64,000 bases of DNA from Opitutaceae bacterium (GTDB taxonomy: Bacteria > Verrucomicrobiota > Verrucomicrobiia > Opitutales > Opitutaceae): positions 124,001 to 188,000 of the forward strand of contig JANQKV010000026.1 of assembly GCA_028280945.1 (NCBI GenBank), in the 5' to 3' direction. The notes beneath the pieces are model-generated. The model saw only the letters and a program-made list of their open reading frames with translations. It was not told the origin of the DNA and ran no database searches. A program made the translations under genes and the position numbers. The first letter of the stretch is position 1. Each line of letters begins with the position of its first letter. Positions 41,742-50,690 of the stretch are shown here, piece after piece.

Positions 41742-42752
41742 ATGGACCATCGCCAACTCGAACGCGCCCGCCGTCTGCTTTGCCAACTCCAGGAAAAAAT
41801 CCGCGATCGCCTGCTCGCCGCGCGTTCGCGCCAAGCCCGCCGCTTTGCCCGGGTCGCCGCGGAAACCGCGGCCGACACGATTTACCACATCGACAGGATT
41901 TCGGAGGACGTGCTTGTCGCTTGGCTGGATCGACACTGGCCCAAGTCCTGGCCGGTTGAGTTGATCATGGAGGGGCTCGAAACGGAACTCACCTTTCCCG
42001 CGGGCACGCCGGTTGAGAAAACCCAATGGAAGCTCATCATCGATCCGATCGACGGTACCCGTGGTCTCATGCATGACAAACGCAGTGCCTGGGCCATGGC
42101 CGGCCTCGCCCCCCAGCGCGGCGCGCGCAACAACCTGCGCGACATCGTGGTGGCGGCCATGACCGAACTGCCCGTTTCCAAACAATGGCGTTCCGATCAA
42201 TTCAGTGCCGTGCGCGGCACGGGCAACGTGAAGGCGAGTTCGTTTGATGTGCGCACGGGCAAACGGTCGCGCCTCGCCGTGCGTCCGGCTCAAACCATCG
42301 ATTTTCACCATGGCTTCGCGTCCGTTTCCCGTTTCTTTCCCGCGGCCAAGGAGTGGCTTTCGAAGTTCGAGGAAGACCTCTGGCGCGAACTGGGCGAGCT
42401 CGAGCCCGGTGCGGAGCCACCACCGATTTTCGAGGACCAATACATTTCCTGTGGTGGGCAGATTGCGGAGATACTCCACGGCCATGACCTTATGGTCCTC
42501 GATGTCCGTCCCGAGGCATTTCGCGTATTGGGTTTGCGGGATGCGGCGCTCAGCAGCCATCCCTATGACTTATGCTGCGAGTTGCTCTTGCGCGAGGCAG
42601 GTGGTGTGATTGAGCGCCCGCGGGGCGGGCGGCTGCGCGACCCTTTGGACACGACGTCAGCCGTGAGCTGGGCGGCTTGGGCGAACCCCAAGATAGCCAG
42701 GCGGGTTCGCCCTGTGCTGCACCGGCTTCTTGCGAAAACCGATATGGGTTGA
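41742..42752 (+). CDS. Inositol monophosphatase-like protein
   Basis: 336 residues from the ATG at 41742. The metal and catalytic motif DPIDGTRGL is at about 103-111, preceded by a Glu-rich EGLETE in the place of GEE. The second metal Asp lies in the LMVLDVRPEAF segment, a variant of WDxAAG. The spacing and the long tail differ from classical IMPases; a related sugar-phosphate or bisphosphate phosphatase is likely. It is divergent from the DUF4212 gene. Confidence 0.8.
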   Translation: MDHRQLERARRLLCQLQEKIRDRLLAARSRQARRFARVAAETAADTIYHIDRISEDVLVAWLDRHWPKSWPVELIMEGLETELTFPAGTPVEKTQWKLIIDPIDGTRGLMHDKRSAWAMAGLAPQRGARNNLRDIVVAAMTELPVSKQWRSDQFSAVRGTGNVKASSFDVRTGKRSRLAVRPAQTIDFHHGFASVSRFFPAAKEWLSKFEEDLWRELGELEPGAEPPPIFEDQYISCGGQIAEILHGHDLMVLDVRPEAFRVLGLRDAALSSHPYDLCCELLLREAGGVIERPRGGRLRDPLDTTSAVSWAAWANPKIARRVRPVLHRLLAKTDMG

Positions 42753-42778
42753 GCTGCAGGACAAATGTGTTGTGCGCC

Positions 42779-43231
42779 TCATGGTGCCAGCGCCGCGACC
42801 AGTTGCGCATCGCGCCTGGGGTCGCGCACATGCACGACGCGTTGATCAAGAAAGGTGATTTCGCGAAGCAACACGTTGAAAACCCGATAGGTTTCCTCCA
42901 CGGCAAAGCGTCCGGAGTCCGACGAAGTCTTCCGCAATTCGGCGCCTTCCTTCACGTGCCGTTTTTCGACATAAGTCCAGACTTCGCGCAAACGCCCGCT
43001 TGAAGTGGTGATCGATTGGCGGCGCGAGGGTTTGCCGAAGGCGATCCACACCATGTCGGCATCGTCGCCGCGCTTGATGTCACCGGTGCGGATGCGTTCC
43101 TGCTGTGCAGGCGTCAAGCCCGTGAAGGTGGCCTCGTGTTGGCGAATGCGCGAATCGACTGATTCGCAGCCTGAATTGAATAAAAATGCTCCCGTCAGGA
43201 AGACTACGATGGGGTATTTCGTAACCTGCAT
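42779..43231 (-). CDS. Lipoprotein of unknown function
   Basis: 150 residues. The signal ends in a lipobox-like LFNSGC with the Cys at about 22. The mature part contains a segment MVWIAFGKPSRRQ that resembles SmpA/OmlA-type small outer-membrane lipoproteins, where a GxP turn follows a short helix, but the match is weak. It converges with the phosphatase gene 26 bp away and is divergent from chrA. Confidence 0.6.
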   Translation of the reverse strand: MQVTKYPIVVFLTGAFLFNSGCESVDSRIRQHEATFTGLTPAQQERIRTGDIKRGDDADMVWIAFGKPSRRQSITTSSGRLREVWTYVEKRHVKEGAELRKTSSDSGRFAVEETYRVFNVLLREITFLDQRVVHVRDPRRDAQLVAALAP

Positions 43232-43423
43232 GACACCTTACCGTAACTTTTTCGTAACTCTCGGGAAGCGTAAATTCGCAGCCTGGCAAAAAGTCACATA
43301 GGTTACATTTCGCGGGAAAATGTAAAAGTATCTAGATATTGGATACGCATTCGCATGCCTGGTGGCGCCGCCTCTCCACGCACTGGCTTGAACCGGGGCG
43401 GGATCCTATTAGAGCAGTGCCCC

Positions 43424-44611
43424 ATGTCCCCACCCGCTTCGACGTCGTCGCTGTTTTCGCTGCTGGTCGTTTTTTTGCGACTGGGGTGCACATGTTTTGG
43501 CGGACCGGTCGCACACCTGGGTTTCTTTCGCACGGAGTTCGTGGACAAGCGGAAGTGGATGACCGATGCGGCCTATGCCGACTTGGTTGCCCTGTGCCAG
43601 TTCCTGCCTGGTCCGGCGAGCAGCCAGGTGGGTTACGCGATCGGATTACAGCGCGGGGGGTTCCTCGGGGGATTGGCTGCCTGGGTGGGGTTTACGCTGC
43701 CCTCCGCGGTGCTGATGATTGGTTTTGCGTTGGGGTTGGCGTCGCTGGGATCCGTGGCCGATGCTGGCTGGGTCGTGGGACTTAAACTTGTCGCGGTCGG
43801 CGTGGTGGCGCACGCGCTGTGGGGCATGGCCACAAAGCTGTGTCCCGACTGGCAACGGGCCCTGATCGCAGGGGTGAGTTGCGGCCTGTTGATTTCGCCC
43901 TCGGGACCCGCCTGGCAGGTTATCGCCATCGTGACGGGGGCCCTGGTGGGACGGCTCTGGTTTGGTACCGTGAAAGACCAGGCTCAATCCGTGGCGGCGA
44001 CTCCGGTAAGGCGTCCGGGTTGGCCGTGGCTGGCGCTATTTTTTGGCGGGCTGCTGGTCCTTCCGCTGGTTGCGTTTGGTGCCCCGGGATCGTGGTCGGT
44101 CATCGATGCCTTTTATCGAGCGGGTTCATTGGTGTTTGGCGGCGGCCATGTTGTATTGCCCCTCTTGGATACATCGACGGTGGGGCAGGGATGGATCGCC
44201 CAGGAAACCTTCCTGGCCGGTTATGGGGCAGCCCAGGCGCTCCCCGGACCACTGTTTGCGTTTGCCGGGTTTTTGGGTGCTTCGATCTCTGTCGGACCGG
44301 GCGGAGTGGGTGGGGGATTGCTGGCACTGATCGCCATTTATATCCCCGCCAATCTTTTGATTTTGGGGGTGCTGCCGTATTGGGAGAAGTTGCGGTCCTT
44401 GCCGGCGGCCCAGTCTGCGCTCAAGGGAGCCAACGCAGCGGTGGTCGGGTTGCTGGCCGCCGCCTTGATCAACCCGATCGGACTGCAGGCGGTCACCGAT
44501 CTCGCCCGGGGCGCCTTTGCGTTGATCGCGTTCGCGATCCTTAAGTTCACCAAAATGCCCCCGTGGGCGCTCGTATTGGCCGGGGCAGGAGTCGGCGCGC
44601 TGGTGTTCTAA
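43424..44611 (+). CDS. chrA: Chromate transporter, two-domain type
   Basis: 395 residues from the ATG at 43424. The two homologous CHR domains are recognised by CFGGPVAHLGFFRTEFV and QFLPGPASSQVGYAIG in the first half and by VFGGGHVVLPLL and ALPGPLFAFAGFLGA in the second. About ten membrane helices. The family exports chromate or, in some members, other anions. Its last 4 bp overlap the end of the convergent cusA gene. Confidence 0.92.
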   Translation: MSPPASTSSLFSLLVVFLRLGCTCFGGPVAHLGFFRTEFVDKRKWMTDAAYADLVALCQFLPGPASSQVGYAIGLQRGGFLGGLAAWVGFTLPSAVLMIGFALGLASLGSVADAGWVVGLKLVAVGVVAHALWGMATKLCPDWQRALIAGVSCGLLISPSGPAWQVIAIVTGALVGRLWFGTVKDQAQSVAATPVRRPGWPWLALFFGGLLVLPLVAFGAPGSWSVIDAFYRAGSLVFGGGHVVLPLLDTSTVGQGWIAQETFLAGYGAAQALPGPLFAFAGFLGASISVGPGGVGGGLLALIAIYIPANLLILGVLPYWEKLRSLPAAQSALKGANAAVVGLLAAALINPIGLQAVTDLARGAFALIAFAILKFTKMPPWALVLAGAGVGALVF

Positions 44612-47600
44612 GCCGTCTTCGGCAGCCGGCGGGTGCGCAGCCAAAGGAAGATCACGGGAGTGATGACCAGGATGTGCAGCAGGCTGGAAACCATGCCGCC
44701 GACAACCGGTGCGGCGATGGGGCGCATGACTTCCACTCCGGTTCGATCCAGCCAAAACAACGGCGTAAGCGAAGCGACGGTGGTGGCCACGGTCATGACC
44801 TTGGGACGGAGACGCAGCTTGGCCCCGGCGACCACCGCTTCGGTCAGTTCGGCGCGATTCAGCATCCCGCCTTTCTCTCGTTCGGCTCCACGCACGGCTT
44901 CCTCCAGGTAAGTCACCATCACAACTCCCGTTTGAATCGCGGTGCCAAACAAGGCGATGTAGCCGACCCATACGGCGACGCTGAAGTTGTAACCCAACCA
45001 CCACTGCAGCAGCACACCGCCAGTCAGAGCGAAGGGAATGGCCAGGATTACATGCGCTGCTTCCCCGGCACTGCGGAAGGCCATGGTGAGCAGCACAAAG
45101 ATGATGCCGATGACCACTGGAATCATGATGCTCAAGGTGCGGCCTGCGCGGAGCTGGTTTTCAAATTGGCCGGCCAAGGCCATCGTCATCCCCGGTCCCA
45201 GCGTGAACTCTGCTTCGAGCCGCTCCCGCAGTTCCTTCACGAAGCCACCCAGGTCCCGTCCCACCACATTGGCTTGCACGTAGGTTCGCAAACGTCCGTT
45301 TTCAGAGGCGATTTCAGATGGACCCAAAGTCCGCACGATGTCCGCCACCTGATGCAGCCGTACCCTTGCGCCACTTGGAGTGGTCAGCACCAAGTCCCCG
45401 ATGCGTTCGATGTCCGTCCGGTCGGCCGCCTCAAGCCGCACCTGGATGTCGCGCCGTTCGCGACCCAACAGCGTGGTGCCGTGAACGGTGCCGCCGATGC
45501 CCGTTTCGACCAGCGGCAACACATCCATGTCGTTGAGTCCGAACCGGGCCATTTCCACCCGCTTGAGCCTGACTTCAAGATAGGGTTTCCCCTGCACCCG
45601 GGAAGGTGCCACGCCGGCGGCGCCCGGAATCGATTTTACGATCACCTCCAGCTCGAACGCCTTGGCCTGCAAAGCCGCCAAATCCTCGCCGAATAGCTTT
45701 ACCCCAACTTGAGCCCGAATCCCGGTGCTCGTCATGAGAATGCGGTTCTCAATCGGCATGAGGAATCCCGGCACGTAACCGGGCACCTGCTTCAACGCCT
45801 CGGAAAGCTCGGCAATGATCTGCGCCTTGGTTACCCCGGGCCGCCAATCCGCCTTGGGCCGCAGTGTGATGGTGGTCTCGATCATCTCGACCGGCGCCGG
45901 GTCGGTGGCGGTGTCGGCCCGGCCAAGCTTGCCGGCCACAAGCAGGACTTCCGGGTGCCGGCTCATGACCTCGTCCTGCCATGCCATCACCCGCTTGACT
46001 TCACTCAGTGACGTGGCGGGCAACAACACCGGCATGAAAAGCAGATCACCTTCTTCCAACGGCGGCATGAACTCCGAGCCGATGCCGGCTGTCACGCGGT
46101 GAAGTGTCGAATCCGGGGTGAAGTGTGCCCGCCACGATTCGGGCAGGCCGAAGGCCAGCACCGCCGCAATTCCCAGACCGGCCGCGGCCCCGCCCATCAC
46201 CGGCCGGGGAAAGCGCAGGGCCCAGCGCAACAAGGGTTCATAGGCGCGCAGCAGGCTGCGCATGACGAAGTTGGTGTTCTCGTGGCGAAACGGTCCCCGC
46301 ACCCAAAACGAACACGCCACCGGCACCACCGTCAGGGCCAGTACGGTGGCGCCTACGAGCGCGAAGGTTTTGGTGAACGCCAGCGGATGAAACAGTTTGC
46401 CCTCCTGGCCGGTGAGCAAAAACACCGGCACAAATGCCAGGATGATGATCAACATCGAGAACGTGATGGGCCGGGCGACCTGGCGGGCCGCGCGTTGCGT
46501 GATCTCCAGCAACTGTCCGGGCGACAAGGAACGTCCTCCCCGCATGGTTGCCCGTTCGCAGTGGCGAATGACGTTTTCCGTCATCACTATGCCGGCATCC
46601 ACCAACACGCCGATGGAGATGGCAATGCCGGTCAGCGACATGATGTGCGAGGGGATGCCGAATCGCTCCATCAGGATGAAGGAGATCAGGATCGAAGCCG
46701 GCAGCGGGATGGTGACGATCAGGATGCTGCGGAAATGAAAGAGAAAGAGAATGTGCGCGAGGGTCACGAGGATGATTTCCTCGGTGAGCGCGGAACGCAG
46801 CGTGGTGAGCGCCCGTTCGATCAAGTCGCTGCGATCGTAGAACGGCTTGATGCTGACGCCGGCGGGCAGGCCGCCGGCGATCCCGGTGATGCGTTGTTTT
46901 ACGTCACCAATAACTTGATACGCATTGGCCCCGTAGCGCATCACCACGATGCCGCCCACGGCCTCGCGGCCGTTGATGTCGAGCGTGCCGCGGCGAAAGT
47001 CCCCGCCCACGCGCACCTGGGCCACGTCGCGCAGGAGCAGCGGGGTGCCTTCGCGGGGAGCCACCACCACGGTTTCGAGATCCTCGATCGATTGGATGAG
47101 GCCGACGCCCCGCACCACAAATTCGCTGCCGTGCTCCTCAATGGTCTTGCCCCCGACATTGTGGCTGGTCGCTTCCACCGCCGCGATCACATCGCCCAGC
47201 GTGACGTCATATTGCTGGAGGCGCAGCGATGAGACTTCGATTTGAAACTGTTGCACGAAACCCCCGATTGATGCGACCTCGGCCACTCCGGGAACCCCGG
47301 CCAACTCGCGGCGCACAAAATTGTCCTGGAGCGTGCGCAGGGCGCCCAGGTCCTGTTCGCCGGACTCGTCGTGCAGGTAGTATTGATAGATCCAGCCCAG
47401 GCCGGTGGCGTCGGGACCAATGCGGGGGGCGACGCCGCGCGGCAGCTCGTTTTGCAGGCTGTTCAGGCGCTCCAGCACCCGGGTGCGGGCGAAGTAGTTG
47501 TCGACGTCGTCGTCAAAGATGATCGTTAGGAACGAGAAGCCAAACATCGAGTTGGCGCGGACATTGCGCACCCCGGCAAGCGCCTGAAGATTGGCCGACA

Positions 47601-47805
47601 GCGGGTAGGTGATCTGGTCCTCCACCTCCTGCGGGGATCGTCCGGGCCAGTCGGCAAATACGATCACCTGGTTTTCCGACAGGTCCGGGATCGCATCGAT
47701 CGGCACGCGCTGCATGGCGACCACGCCCCATCCGCAGATCGCCAAAAACGTGCAGACGACAAGGAATCTGTTCTGCAGCGCCGCGCTGACAATCCGTTCA
47801 AACAT
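44608..47805 (-). CDS. cusA: Heavy-metal efflux RND pump (CusA/CzcA family)
   Basis: 1065 residues. HME-type RND motifs are seen: GWIYQYYLHDES, the porter-domain PSRVQGKPYLEVRLKR, and the helix-4 signature AISIGVLVDAGIVMTENVIRHCE, where acidic residues are the proton relay. Twelve membrane helices in two halves. It exports copper, silver or divalent cations with the fusion protein encoded 10 bp upstream. No outer-membrane factor gene is in the window. Confidence 0.95.
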   Translation of the reverse strand: MFERIVSAALQNRFLVVCTFLAICGWGVVAMQRVPIDAIPDLSENQVIVFADWPGRSPQEVEDQITYPLSANLQALAGVRNVRANSMFGFSFLTIIFDDDVDNYFARTRVLERLNSLQNELPRGVAPRIGPDATGLGWIYQYYLHDESGEQDLGALRTLQDNFVRRELAGVPGVAEVASIGGFVQQFQIEVSSLRLQQYDVTLGDVIAAVEATSHNVGGKTIEEHGSEFVVRGVGLIQSIEDLETVVVAPREGTPLLLRDVAQVRVGGDFRRGTLDINGREAVGGIVVMRYGANAYQVIGDVKQRITGIAGGLPAGVSIKPFYDRSDLIERALTTLRSALTEEIILVTLAHILFLFHFRSILIVTIPLPASILISFILMERFGIPSHIMSLTGIAISIGVLVDAGIVMTENVIRHCERATMRGGRSLSPGQLLEITQRAARQVARPITFSMLIIILAFVPVFLLTGQEGKLFHPLAFTKTFALVGATVLALTVVPVACSFWVRGPFRHENTNFVMRSLLRAYEPLLRWALRFPRPVMGGAAAGLGIAAVLAFGLPESWRAHFTPDSTLHRVTAGIGSEFMPPLEEGDLLFMPVLLPATSLSEVKRVMAWQDEVMSRHPEVLLVAGKLGRADTATDPAPVEMIETTITLRPKADWRPGVTKAQIIAELSEALKQVPGYVPGFLMPIENRILMTSTGIRAQVGVKLFGEDLAALQAKAFELEVIVKSIPGAAGVAPSRVQGKPYLEVRLKRVEMARFGLNDMDVLPLVETGIGGTVHGTTLLGRERRDIQVRLEAADRTDIERIGDLVLTTPSGARVRLHQVADIVRTLGPSEIASENGRLRTYVQANVVGRDLGGFVKELRERLEAEFTLGPGMTMALAGQFENQLRAGRTLSIMIPVVIGIIFVLLTMAFRSAGEAAHVILAIPFALTGGVLLQWWLGYNFSVAVWVGYIALFGTAIQTGVVMVTYLEEAVRGAEREKGGMLNRAELTEAVVAGAKLRLRPKVMTVATTVASLTPLFWLDRTGVEVMRPIAAPVVGGMVSSLLHILVITPVIFLWLRTRRLPKTA

Positions 47806-47815
47806 GGCCGGGCCG

Positions 47816-49492
47816 TCAGTTTACGGGCGAGCCACACGTGAGCATGTCGGCGCCAAAAAACGGATTGCGCAGGTTGGCATCGCGCTGCACCCAGCGCCCG
47901 GTGCCGAGCACGGGAGTCATGGGGCATTGGAAGATGTTGACCACTCCGGTCCGGTGGAGGCCGGCTTGGCGCGCCAAGTCGGCGATCGCGGTGCTGAACG
48001 GCTCGAAGGGTTCCCGTGCCGCCGTGAGCGTGGGACCATCACTCAGGGCCAGCACCATTTCGTTGAGCGGCCCCTCCGCGGCATCCGGGGTCTGGTCGAC
48101 GTAGTCCTGCCACCGGGTATGCAGCTCCGGCAGGGACTCCACATAGGTCGCCAGGTCATCCGCGGCGAGGGCTGCCGAGGCGTCGGCGGCGGCGAGAACG
48201 AGGGGTTGCAGCGCTGCTATGTCGGTCGTCGGGTCGGCCACCATGCCCTCCATCGCCATGGCGGCATCGTCCATTAGGTTGACCGGGGCGTTGAGTTGGG
48301 CCTGGCCTTCAAGCAACAACGCCGCCTCGGTGACGACCCGGGCATCAGCGGCCAGCCCGCCCCGGATTGCGTAATGATCGTCCCCCACCACGCCCAGCAC
48401 CACGGAGCGCGGTTGGTAAGTCCGGTCGTCCATCTTCTCGAACACGAGGGGATCGCGCCGGGTGAAGAGCACTGCGCTGCGGGGCCCGGCAAGGTGTTCT
48501 CCCAGGCGCACGGTGACTTCCGCCCGGGCAGTTTGCTGGTGGTGCCATCGTCCTTGGGGATTGGGCACCACTACCCGGACGCCGGCGGTGCGCTTCATCG
48601 GGTCAAGGTTGGGGTCGATAAATGAGATCGGGGCATAAACTGGGTCCACGCCGGATTGGGCCGGAAAGATGGTCACGGTCTGCCCTTTTTCGAGAATGGG
48701 CAGGTCTGCTTCGTAGGCGTCGAACACAAACCACATGCGGCCCAGGTCCCCGATCTCAAACAGCATGTCGGCTTCCCCGGCATAGGCCCCGGTGAATGCC
48801 CGTTCCCCTCGGCGAATCACGGTTCCGGCAAAGGGCGCGCGCACCGTGACGGTATCGACGGGGTCGCGGGATTCTTCCAAACGCGCAATATCCCCTTCCG
48901 TCGCACCGAGATCGAGCAGTTGTTCCCGGGCTTCAGCCAATTGGCTGGAAGAGACCGCGCCGGGACCGGCAACCAGGCGCTCCAAATAGATCCGCTGGGC
49001 GCTCAGCATCTCGGGGCTGAAGAGGGTCACCAGGGGTTCTCCCGCCTCGACCCGGACCCCCACTTGGTCGACATGCATTTCCTCGATGCGACCGGGCACG
49101 CGGGCGGACAGCACCCGGTGCCGGGTGTGGTCGACCTCGAACACGCCGTTTACGCGCAGGGTGCGCTGCAGGGCCTTTACTTGCGCCCCCACCGTGCGCA
49201 CGCCCACGACGCTGGCCGTGCTGGCGCTGAGTTGTACCGTCTCTCCCAGGCCAAACCCGGCTTCACCCTCGTAAACCGGAACCAGTTCCATGCCACAGAT
49301 TGTGCAGCGCCCCGGGGTGTCCGATACGATCCAAGGATGCATCGGACTCTGGTAGAATTTGATTTTACGTTCGTCCGCGCCCATGGCGGTGGCGGTTGCC
49401 GGAGCATTGCCTGAACCACGTCCCAGCCAGAACCCGACAACACCCGCCGCCACGGCAGCGCATAAAATCGCCAAGCTTACGCGTGCGTTCAT
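47816..49492 (-). CDS. cusB: Heavy-metal efflux membrane fusion protein with DUF3347-type tail
   Basis: 558 residues. An N-terminal anchor (about 5-22) is followed by a heavy-metal-binding domain (YQSPMHPWIVSDTPGRCTIC, about 48-67), then the lipoyl/hairpin/barrel parts of a periplasmic adaptor (VEAGEPLVTLFSPEM, VTVRAPFAGTVIRRGE). The last 150 residues resemble DUF3347, ending with CPMTPVLGTGRWVQRDANLR and NPFFGADMLTCG. Both ends thus carry Cys/Met/His metal-site candidates. It is 10 bp before cusA and 44 bp after a Cys-rich gene. Confidence 0.9.
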   Translation of the reverse strand: MNARVSLAILCAAVAAGVVGFWLGRGSGNAPATATAMGADERKIKFYQSPMHPWIVSDTPGRCTICGMELVPVYEGEAGFGLGETVQLSASTASVVGVRTVGAQVKALQRTLRVNGVFEVDHTRHRVLSARVPGRIEEMHVDQVGVRVEAGEPLVTLFSPEMLSAQRIYLERLVAGPGAVSSSQLAEAREQLLDLGATEGDIARLEESRDPVDTVTVRAPFAGTVIRRGERAFTGAYAGEADMLFEIGDLGRMWFVFDAYEADLPILEKGQTVTIFPAQSGVDPVYAPISFIDPNLDPMKRTAGVRVVVPNPQGRWHHQQTARAEVTVRLGEHLAGPRSAVLFTRRDPLVFEKMDDRTYQPRSVVLGVVGDDHYAIRGGLAADARVVTEAALLLEGQAQLNAPVNLMDDAAMAMEGMVADPTTDIAALQPLVLAAADASAALAADDLATYVESLPELHTRWQDYVDQTPDAAEGPLNEMVLALSDGPTLTAAREPFEPFSTAIADLARQAGLHRTGVVNIFQCPMTPVLGTGRWVQRDANLRNPFFGADMLTCGSPVN

Positions 49493-49504
49493 TGTGGGGA
49501 GGAG

Positions 49505-49522
49505 TCACCGCGAATGCGGTGA
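49505..49522 (-). promoter_or_regulatory. Intercistronic hairpin before cusB
   Basis: TCACCGC pairs with GCGGTGA around a 4-nt loop in the 44-bp gap between the Cys-rich gene and cusB. It could set the ratio of the two proteins. Confidence 0.4.
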
Positions 49523-49536
49523 TGAGGTCAAGAGCT

Positions 49537-49965
49537 TCAAGCCGACGCGCATGCCGTGCAGTCGCCGCCGGCACAGCACGCCTTGTCGCAATCGCCGTCC
49601 TCGCACCCGCTGCACTTGCCGTCGACACAGCAGTCCGCATCTCCGCAGCAGGCGGAATCGGCGCAGCAGGATGCGGTTGTCGTGCAGAGTTCGCCGCAAC
49701 ACTCCGTGCAATCCCGGTCTCCGCAGCAAGCGGTGCAGGAGGCTTCATCCGCGCAGCATCCCTTGACCGGATCACAGGTTTTGCAGGATTTGAGACCGCT
49801 GAGGTCGACTCCTCCGGTGCATCCACAGCCGGTGCACACATCGGCTCCGGTGCAACAACAACCCTCGGCACAACAGGCGGGCAGTTCCTTGGCGTTGGCG
49901 TGCTCATCAGCCTGCAGGGCGATGAAGCCGGCGAAAAGGAAAACGAATGCGAAAAGGGATTTCAT
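49537..49965 (-). CDS. Exported 32-cysteine protein, probable metal-binding
   Basis: 142 residues from the ATG at 49965. A signal peptide (1-19, ending ALQA) is followed by a His-containing linker and about 115 residues with 32 Cys, mostly as CC, CxC and CxxC pairs separated by Asp/Gly/Ala. The density and lack of a hydrophobic core suggest a metallothionein-like metal-binding protein, but exported. It is the first gene of a probable unit with cusB-cusA, which supports copper or silver handling in the periplasm. No named family is recognised. Confidence 0.8.
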   Translation of the reverse strand: MKSLFAFVFLFAGFIALQADEHANAKELPACCAEGCCCTGADVCTGCGCTGGVDLSGLKSCKTCDPVKGCCADEASCTACCGDRDCTECCGELCTTTASCCADSACCGDADCCVDGKCSGCEDGDCDKACCAGGDCTACASA

Positions 49966-50012
49966 GGGAAGTGATACGACTGGTGGGGCCGCACCCCTCG
50001 CGTAATTCGCAG

Positions 50013-50690
50013 TTATTTCAGGAGATCTCCCGCCAGGGGCTCCCGTCCCCACCGCACGCGCAGGCGGCCGCAAAGCCACAAAAACAGTTGCCCGGTCGTG
50101 AAGGCATCACCCGAGGCGGTGTGTCGCCCCAGCACCGGCAGGCCGGCGTGGGGGCAGACTTCGTCCAAGCTGGGCGGCCGCTGGTTTTCATAACCGGTTT
50201 TGTGAAAGGCGTCCAGATGGCGCATGGCCAGCCGCGACGTATCCAGCAGGCGGTTACGCAATTTAACGCCAAAATGGCGCTGCAGGGCCGCCCCGATGAC
50301 CCGCGCGTCGAAACCGATGTGGTGCCCCACCAAAACCACCCCTTGGAGCTCGGGTAACAATTCCGCCAATACGTCGGCTTCCGGCGTGGCCTGCGCCGAC
50401 TCGGCAGGTGAAATGCCGTGGATTTTGACCGCTTCGTTGTTGGGCGAGTCCGCTTGTTGCACCAACCAGCTGCGCCGTCGCGACACTTCCAGCCGCCCAT
50501 TCGCGATGGGCACGATGCCGATGCTGAGCAGGTGGTCTTTGACGGGATCGAATCCACTCGTCTCCGCATCGAGGGCTACAAACGAAAGCGAACGCAAAGG
50601 CGCCTTGCGATCGAGCGGCCCGGGTGTGGTTTGCCGGTAGGATTCCGCGAGGGGTGTAAGTGGTTTGCGCCGAAGCCAGTCCAACATCAC
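50013..50690 (-). CDS. DnaQ-like 3'-5' exonuclease
   Basis: 225 residues. Exo I is FVALDAETSGFD (about 37-48), Exo II is HHIGFDARVIG (about 122-132), and Exo III is GRHTASGDAFTTG (about 187-199), giving the DEDDh acid/His set. This resembles the epsilon-like exonucleases found next to CNMP/CBS/DUF294 proteins. Its start overlaps the stop of that gene by 4 bp. Confidence 0.9.
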   Translation of the reverse strand: MMLDWLRRKPLTPLAESYRQTTPGPLDRKAPLRSLSFVALDAETSGFDPVKDHLLSIGIVPIANGRLEVSRRRSWLVQQADSPNNEAVKIHGISPAESAQATPEADVLAELLPELQGVVLVGHHIGFDARVIGAALQRHFGVKLRNRLLDTSRLAMRHLDAFHKTGYENQRPPSLDEVCPHAGLPVLGRHTASGDAFTTGQLFLWLCGRLRVRWGREPLAGDLLK

